From positions 1,725,501 to 1,789,500 of the forward strand of contig JAOTON010001490.1 in the NCBI GenBank assembly GCA_034440635.1: 64,000 bases of DNA, given 5' to 3'. Shown piece after piece: positions 57,705 through 64,000 of this stretch (position 1 is the first letter of the stretch; each line of letters opens with the position of its first letter). This DNA comes from Lepas anatifera. Taxonomy: Eukaryota; Arthropoda; Thecostraca; Lepadidae. Both the position numbers and the translations under genes were made by a program. A model generated the notes under the pieces. The model was given only the letters and a program-made list of their open reading frames with translations, was not told the origin of the DNA and searched no databases.

Positions 57705-59640
57705 CACCAGGGAAAGGGGGAATTTCTGAAATTGCCTCTGGTCAAATACCAATGGATGAAAAAGGCATCTCTGACCGAACTACTTTCTTAAATATAATAA
57801 ACGCACGGATGAACTCTGGAAATTTTAGGACCAATACCTGTCCTCAATTTACCGTGTCTGCGTAAAACTGCGTAGATATACCTGCAATTTTTACACGACG
57901 GTACTTTTTTGGATTTCCACGTTTGCGGGGAAAACATGATTTTTTAGATGCCTCAAATAAAGCTTTCAACATGTTTTTCATAAAAATGACACGGGAATTG
58001 TTCTATGTAGTCTGGCGATAACTTCGCTTTTTCACGAAGCGGCAAGAAACTCGACAAGAAAAGGAAGCAAACTTAGTTTTAAACCAACATCCAATCATCA
58101 AATTCGAAATATACTTGACAAAAATCTGAAGGACATTGAACAAACTCCCTGTATACACCTGGGGCCCTGGACCAACCCTCCCTGGATCCGCCTACGTCAA
58201 CCAGAATGCAAAAGTTCAGGCACCTGCGATTTTTTCACACTGCAAACATCCGCATTCAAAAGATAGCATCTGAATGCAATATCTACTGATCACTCATAGA
58301 TAGCTTCCGTGCAGTGGTGGATACGAGGCAAAGGGCTAAGGCCTCAAGCCCCCCCCCCATGTTTAAGTGCCTATAGCTAATGCATAGGCGGAGACTGATG
58401 ATAATTTGAGTTTTAGGGCACTTCAGCTGGAGAGGCTACATTTGTTCGTCTGTAACGCATTACATCATTCCGTCATTCCAAGATTGGTTTTATTAACTGA
58501 AGGCCATAATTGAAGGCCCACAGAAAAACAAGTATCTGATCAAGAAAAGGCGGGACCAGGGGTGTAATTTTCCCAAAATCTTTGGGGGTGCTCAGCCGGT
58601 GGGGGCGGCACCCCATAGGGGCGGCGGCGTTGGGGGGCGGCACCCCTTCATTGCACCAAATTTGTTATTCATCGCTTTTTTGCGCCGTTTATAGCACAGA
58701 GAACATTCTATCTTAATGTTGGGCAGGTATTCTACAGCTTTTTCCAAATGTGTTTGCTTTTTAGGCGACATCCCAAAGCTACATACACGTCTTAAAATAA
58801 TCAATATGAGCTTTAAATCTTTCCACGATCAGGGGCGCAGCCAGAGCTTTGCCATGGGAGAGTACACCAACTTTGAGGGGCACCCCGGGAGAGAAAGAGC
58901 ACATTTAACGTAACCTAAAAAAACTGACTATATCTTAGTTAATATAAACTTTTGGGTACCTTTGATCCAAGAAAAATGCAAATCAAGCATTGACGGAGAA
59001 GGAAAACAGAATTAAATCTTGAAAAAAGAAAAGTGTCACCGAAATCTCATGAAAATAGCCAGAACACTACTTTTTGGGATATATTTAAGGACAAATCAGC
59101 CAACTCATGCAAGTACTTGACATCAGAGAAATCAGCGGAGCCTGTGACATCTGTCACTATGTGCAACATAAGACATATTTGAGTCGAAAATTCATTTATG
59201 CCCACTGGTTTTGTCGTGACGAGTGAGCCCTGGTTGAACGCGGATTAAGTTCTCTGGCTCCCACAATGGCCGCGGGAGGAGGTGTAGCATAGTGACATTA
59301 GACGAATACAATTTTTGTTGCCGGAATAATTTGGGAGATACCTTTTTAACGTCTTTAAAAGTTCCATATTTTCAAGGATCGGTCCCAGTTGGAGTAAAGA
59401 AAAAGTAAACAGGCTGGCTGTTTGGATGGGGATGATGTAACAGGGCTGAAAATTGTGAAAAACTAGTTTTTTATTCATTTAAATTGATTAGTAGAAATCC
59501 TAGTTCAGGGGACTATGCTCTGAGCCCAGGGGCACATGCCTTTTTATCGCCCCTCCCCAAAATCCACCAGTATAATAAGCAATTTATTTAACCCGCCTAG
59601 GCATCACAAGTCTTTTTAGCGATGACGGCTCATTCCTTGT
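57705..59640. other. Mixed MITE fragments, no gene
   Basis: Several CAGNGG-type ends typical of hAT-like MITEs occur (CAGTGGTGGATACG near 58,313, CAGGGGTGTAATTTTC near 58,558, CAGGGGCGCAGCC near 58,831). Partners were not matched. A C-run lies near 58,348. No convincing coding region; frames near 58,592-58,913 and 59,245-59,478 have no recognisable motif. Confidence 0.4.
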
Positions 59641-60892
59641 TAGCTCCATTTTACAAGGGGAGTTTGCACTGTGTCCTTATTCCCCATCTATTCAAGACCA
59701 GCTCAGGGGCCCCCTAGTGTGGATCAGAGTCTTCCAGAGCAGCTGCACCTCATTCCCCCAGTTGTGCCCCCTGGGATTAGACTAGCCCGGTGACCCCCCG
59801 AGGTGATGGGAGTTGGCCTTGTGTTCTTATTCCCTGTCTATTCAAGACCAGCTCAGGGGGCCCCTGGTGTGGATCAGAGCCCCTCAGAGCAGCTCATGCC
59901 GGCCCAGGACTAGACTAGCTCAGTGGCCCCAAAGATAGGGGGAGGGGTGGTCATCAGACTAGCTCAATGGGCTGCATATAGGCTCATAGGACCTTGCACC
60001 ATATAAGCTCAAGGGGCACCAGACTAGCTCAATGGGCCGCAGATAGGCTCATAGGACCTTGCACCATATTAGCTCAGGGGGCACCAGACTAGCTCTGAGG
60101 GCATCATATGGGCTCAGGAGGCACAATGATGACACATGAGGCACCAGATCAACTCAGGGGGCATTAGTTCAACTCAGGGACAAAATACCTGCTCAGGGGG
60201 CACCAGATCGATCAGCTCGGGGCCCAGATAAGCTCCTAGTCCCCAGACCAGAGCAGGATTCTAGATCAGCTCAGGGAGCACCATATCCGCTCAGAGAGAG
60301 TGCAAGGGATCAGCTCAGTGGTCCCCGATCAGCTCGGGGCACAGATCAACTTGGAGGTACTAGATCAAGTCAGGAGGCATTTAATCAGCCCAGGAGCCCC
60401 ATGCCAGCTCAGAGGCCATCATCAGCCTCAGTGGGCACAACTCAGCTCAGGGCCCCAGAGCTGCTGAGGAAATTACTTAATCAACTCAGGAGGCCCAGAT
60501 CAGCTTGAAAGGCACCAGATTGGCTCAGGGGGCACCAATTAGCTCAGGGGGCACTAGACGAGCTAAGAGGGCTTGAGATGGGCTCAGGAGGGAACATGTT
60601 GGCTCAGGAGGCACCAGATCGACTCAGGGGGCATTAGTTTAGCTGGGGGAAAACATATCTGCTCAGGGAGAACCAGATTGATCAGCCCGGGAGCCCTCAG
60701 ACCAAAGCAGGGGGCATGGATCAGCTGAGAGAACACAAGATCAGCTCAGGGTGCATCAGACCAGCTCAGGGGCACCAGACCAGCTCAGGAGGCACCAGAT
60801 CATCTAAGGAACACATCAATAACCAGCTCAGGGGGCACCTGATCAGCTCAAGAGGCACCATATTGGCTCAGGGGACACTAGATTAACACGCT
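59641..60892. repeat. ~20-bp AGCTCAGGGGGCACCAGAT minisatellite, first part
   Basis: Monomers such as agctcagggggcaccagatc repeat with substitutions. The first 300 bp include a larger duplicated unit ('tccttattccccatctattcaagaccagctcagg' class) at 59,672 and 59,828. The array is cut at 60,893 by a TTAA MITE and resumes after 61,723. It is the inverse of the 15,870-17,100 array. Confidence 0.8.
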
Positions 60893-61723
60893 CATTGACG
60901 GGGGTACCCGCCCCCTCGGGTTTTTCGGAGATAGCAGAAAAACGGCGGCGAGTAGCGCAGCCGTACTTGGCGTACCTTTTCTCTCATCATTTTTACAACT
61001 CCTTTGAAAATTTTAAGGTTAGACCATCTCAGGTCAGGTCACCAGTACAGGTCAAGTGACCTGACCTAAAAAAGTTTAAGATAGCATAAGTCGGAGCAGG
61101 CTGAGCTTATCTGGTTGAAACTCATATCACATAACGGCTTCACTGAGTTCTCTAAAATATGCTCCGGTATTTTTGATATCGATGACCTAAGGTCAGGTAC
61201 GAGGCATGACGTCGCTGTTGGAAATACATGGGAAAAATAGTTTTTACTGAATAACTCAGTAACGGGTGGTGATAGAGCGTTTATTTTAGCTGAATTAGAC
61301 TTGCTTTGGCTTTGCGGTTCTAATGATATGCATTTTATATAATTTGACCCTGACCTGACCTCAGGTCAGGTCAAATCCTTGATTTGACCTATCACGGTCA
61401 AATTATATATCATTGGATTCGGCTTGCTGCGAGGATTCATACGGTTCAAGTCGTTTTGCTCTTTATTTACTTGTTCAGATGTAATGGCCGAAAACGTAAT
61501 TTACATGTTATCCCTATGACGGCTTGTTTTGACTTCTCATGACCTTAAATGTGACCTGACAAAAAATGGTTCAAATATTTTCGATGGAGAAGTGAATGGG
61601 CTACCCAACGCTGTTTACCGTTTTTCGCTACCTACTGTGATACTCGAGATCTTAGGGGGCGGGTACCCGCCCCTCCCCCGTCAAGGCGAAGGTGGCTCAG
61701 ATCCCTGTCAATGTGCGTGTTAA
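60893..61723. mobile_element. TTAA MITE family 2, copy in minisatellite
   Basis: TTAA at 60,893-60,896 and 61,720-61,723 flanks an 823-bp body. Ends CACGCTCATTGACGGGGG and CCTGTCAATGTGCGTG, with GGGTACCCGCCC palindromes near both. The interior carries the everted AGGTCA/TGACCT cluster near 61,345-61,400. Opposite internal orientation to 5,837-6,671. No ORF. Confidence 0.85.
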
Positions 61724-62010
61724 CTCTGCGAGGCATGTGATCAGCTCAGGGGCTCAGGTCAGCTCAAGGGGCACTAAAACAGCTAATAGGGCACCAGGCG
61801 ACCTCGGAGGCATCAGGCTAGCTCAGAGAGCTTTAGCTAAGTTCAAGAGGCACAATTATTTGCTCAAGGGGCACCAGATTGACTCAACGGGCACCAGATC
61901 AGCTTAGAGGGCACGTGATCAGGCTCAAGTGGCCAAGACCAGCTCAGTGGGCATCAGATGAGCTCAAGGGGCACCAGGATAGCTCCATCGGTACAATTAT
62001 TGGCGACGAT
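61724..62010. repeat. ~20-bp minisatellite, second part
   Basis: Continuation of the 59,641 array (gctcaaggggcaccag monomers) on the far side of the inserted MITE. It decays near 62,000. Confidence 0.75.
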
Positions 62011-62119
62011 GAGGCATTAGCTGGTCACGGATTACGTACCCATAATTTCCAGGGTGTTTGGAAAGGCGACAGAATGCCCTAGCTGACCAAAAAAGGTACT
62101 GAATTGTAAAACAATAGTT

Positions 62120-63148
62120 TTAACCCTCGCCCCACCGGGGGCCATCGATGGCCCCTAAGGTTTTTCCGGGATAGCAGAAAAACGATGAGGCGCAGCACCA
62201 CGGTTGAGGGCTCTACCTCTCACTGCACCATTTTCCCACCATCCCTGAAATTTTTTACCCCGGGTCACCCAAGGTCAGGTCACCAGACGAGGTCAACCAA
62301 GGTCACCTCACTTCAACTTTAGAGCTCTGTAAGAGCTACATTTCGAAGTCGATCAATTTGAAACTTCCTACATTTCATGAACCCTCCAGGGTCTACAAGG
62401 TGTATATCCGGGATTTTTCGATTTCGTGCCCTGAGGTCAGGTCACGAGGTGACCTCTCCCATTGAAAAAGCATGGGGAAAAGCTGTCTTATGATCTAAAA
62501 GTCACAAAAACGATTGAAAATGCTCAGCTTGATCAGAAAAGCGTTCTTGGACACATTCACGGATTCCAAGGGCCATATGTGCCCTTTGACCTCTCCAAGG
62601 TCATCCAAGGTCACGAGGGGTCAAAAACAGTATTTTGACAATAACTTTTGACCTAATTAAGCTAGAGCGCTGAAACAAACACCATCGTGTTTGTCTTGTC
62701 ATTGGCTTTCATTGGATATACGGCAAGGTCACTTTCTGACCTTTCGTGACCTCAGGTAATATTAGGTCACGAGGTGACCTCTGGAGGTCAAACCACTGGC
62801 GGGAGGTCTTTACGTTTCACATAGCGGAAGAAGTACTGGCAATTTCCTATGAAATGTACTTTACCAGACCTCAGTAGCTCTAATGGCATAAGAGTTATGA
62901 CCAGTTTGCTTAAACATTGCATATTTGAGTGAAAATAGCCGATCTTGACCTAATTTGACCTCTGGAAGTGAAACCATTAACCTGAGCACTAAAACATGCA
63001 AAGTAATTTCTTACTGAATTCACGCGAGCTTTCTATTGCACTTTGCAGATTTGCGCTAACGCCAATATTTTCGGAGTTAGAGGAGGGGGCCATCGATGGC
63101 CCCGGTGGGGCGAAGGTGGCGCCGGACCCCCGGTGGGGTGCGGGCTAA
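62120..63148. mobile_element. TTAA-type MITE, CCATCGATGG family
   Basis: The left end TTAACCCTCGCCCCACCGG is followed by GGGGGCCATCGATGGCCCC. The right end CCCCCGGTGGGGTGCGGGC is followed by CTAA at 63,145-63,148 (one change from TTAA), and a second CATCGATG palindrome lies near 63,088-63,102. The interior is dense in AGGTCA and TGACCT. No ORF. Damaged relatives occupy 20,880-22,330. Confidence 0.75.
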
Positions 63149-63640
63149 TCACTAAATGTGATCTAATTGCATCTAGGTTCGACGGCGTAGGGCAATAAAT
63201 TTCGAGCGGCGTAGCCCAAACGGGGTACACCGCCTAGCGATCAAAGGACACTCCGGCACCAATGAAGGGGGGTACGTGACCCCCTCGCTGCGCCCCTGTC
63301 GACGATTGGAGTGTATCAGTTTTGTGGAATTAAATTTTACCTCCAGTATGGCAGAGGGGATGGAGATTGAAATGAAAGCAAAGGACTTAAAGGGAATGTG
63401 GCACCTTTATAACGTGATTTTAACTGAGATAGCTAAGTTGTATAGCATGCCGGAAATCCCGGTACTCTCTGTATCATTTGCCTTGAAACAATTGAGTCCA
63501 AAGTTCGGGAGGGGGAAGCATTGATTAGCCGGGGGTGGTACCCATCAAGGCAAAGGGCATAAGCCGAGGACGTGAATGGTGAGCCGTGGGTACTAATTAT
63601 AAACTACGGGTGGCACGAATCAGGGCGGAAGAGATAAGCT
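63149..63640. other. Non-coding with a family-1 MITE end
   Basis: TTAA at 63,387-63,390 is followed by AGGGAATGTGGCACC, one end of family 1, and the sequence to about 63,500 matches the middle of that family. The other end is missing. No gene. Confidence 0.5.
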
Positions 63641-64000
63641 GGGACAAGGACGGCGGACTCGGGGGTGGGGGTGGGGGCAGGGTGTGCAATTGCACACCCT
63701 GAAAAATGAGGGCCTGCAAAAGTATATTTTTGCACTCCCAGTTTTGGCTTCGTCCGGGGAAGCGCCCCCGGATTTGGGCGGTGCCCCCGGCCGGCTAAGA
63801 AAATATCAGACCTAAACACCGCCCACCTGAAGAGGAAGTGCCCTCTGTGCAAAATAAAAACAGTTTCAAATATGAATGGCGCCCCCTTTCACCAAAGCCA
63901 TCCCATGGAGACCAAATAAACCCAATTTATCGACTCAACGCAGGGAAACTATGTCGGCACCCCCCCGAGTGGGCGCCACTAGGGAGCCAAAGGTGCCCCC
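63641..64000. repeat. GGCGCC spacer module and minisatellite start, minus orientation
   Basis: The module matches 2,380-2,660 in reverse: two hairpin-like parts (ggtgtgcaattgcacacc near 63,691-63,708, and 'gcaaaagtatatttttgca'), then CCGGCCGG and 'aatatgaatggcgcc'. GGCGCC-type monomers begin at about 63,960 and run off the window. Confidence 0.7.

Overview
This window is a repeat-dominated piece of an animal nuclear genome, most likely an arthropod. The evidence for that is an interstitial array of the arthropod-type telomere pentamer (TTAGG, read here as CCTAA) at 40.78-41.10 kb, a metavirus (Ty3/gypsy-type) element with an envelope gene, a Merlin-like transposase, Jockey/I-like non-LTR retrotransposon relics, tRNA-derived SINEs and many short inverted-repeat transposons. 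No prokaryotic operon, rRNA or CRISPR array is present. Species cannot be fixed from sequence alone.

Layout. 0-3.4 kb: a composite of non-LTR retrotransposon relics, a TTAA-flanked MITE and a GGCGCC-rich minisatellite. 3.4-5.8 kb: the only convincing host gene, a small secreted EB-SRCR protein on the minus strand with a TATA box. 5.8-24.3 kb: MITEs, two minisatellite families, GT microsatellites and long tracts full of AGGTCA/TGACCT half-sites, with no recognisable gene. 24.3-56.7 kb: a very large imperfect inverted duplication whose arms meet near 49.3 kb. The left arm was later hit by a 10.1-kb envelope-bearing LTR retrotransposon (25,810-35,953) and by a 7.8-kb composite insertion (38,070-45,865) carrying a Merlin-like transposase, the telomere-like array and an unusual 2.86-kb DNA transposon. 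The right arm was hit by a TTAA MITE (52,577-53,479). Each arm keeps the uninterrupted version of the other arm's insertion site, so insertions and target duplications can be read directly. 56.7-64 kb: tRNA-like sequence, hAT-like MITEs, a second 20-bp minisatellite split by a TTAA MITE, and more AGGTCA-rich elements.

The most interesting object is the LTR retrotransposon (minus strand). Its LTRs are 233 bp and, by eye, identical, with an ACAT target duplication. Gag and pol share a frame and are separated by one UGA in a UGA-CUA context, which suggests readthrough. Env has no start codon of its own; a leader ATG sits directly on a consensus donor and a consensus acceptor opens the env frame, which suggests splicing. 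Env has the layout of a bunyavirus-like two-glycoprotein precursor (signal peptide, ectodomain, membrane segment, cytosolic linker, second membrane/signal segment, Gc-like ectodomain, membrane anchor). The frame breaks in gag and pol all look like single-base deletions, mostly next to homopolymers, so they may be consensus errors rather than decay.

The other broad theme is mobilisation of nuclear-receptor-like half-sites: several TTAA-targeted MITE families with clear TIRs are packed with AGGTCA motifs. All calls are from reading the sequence; no database search was run.
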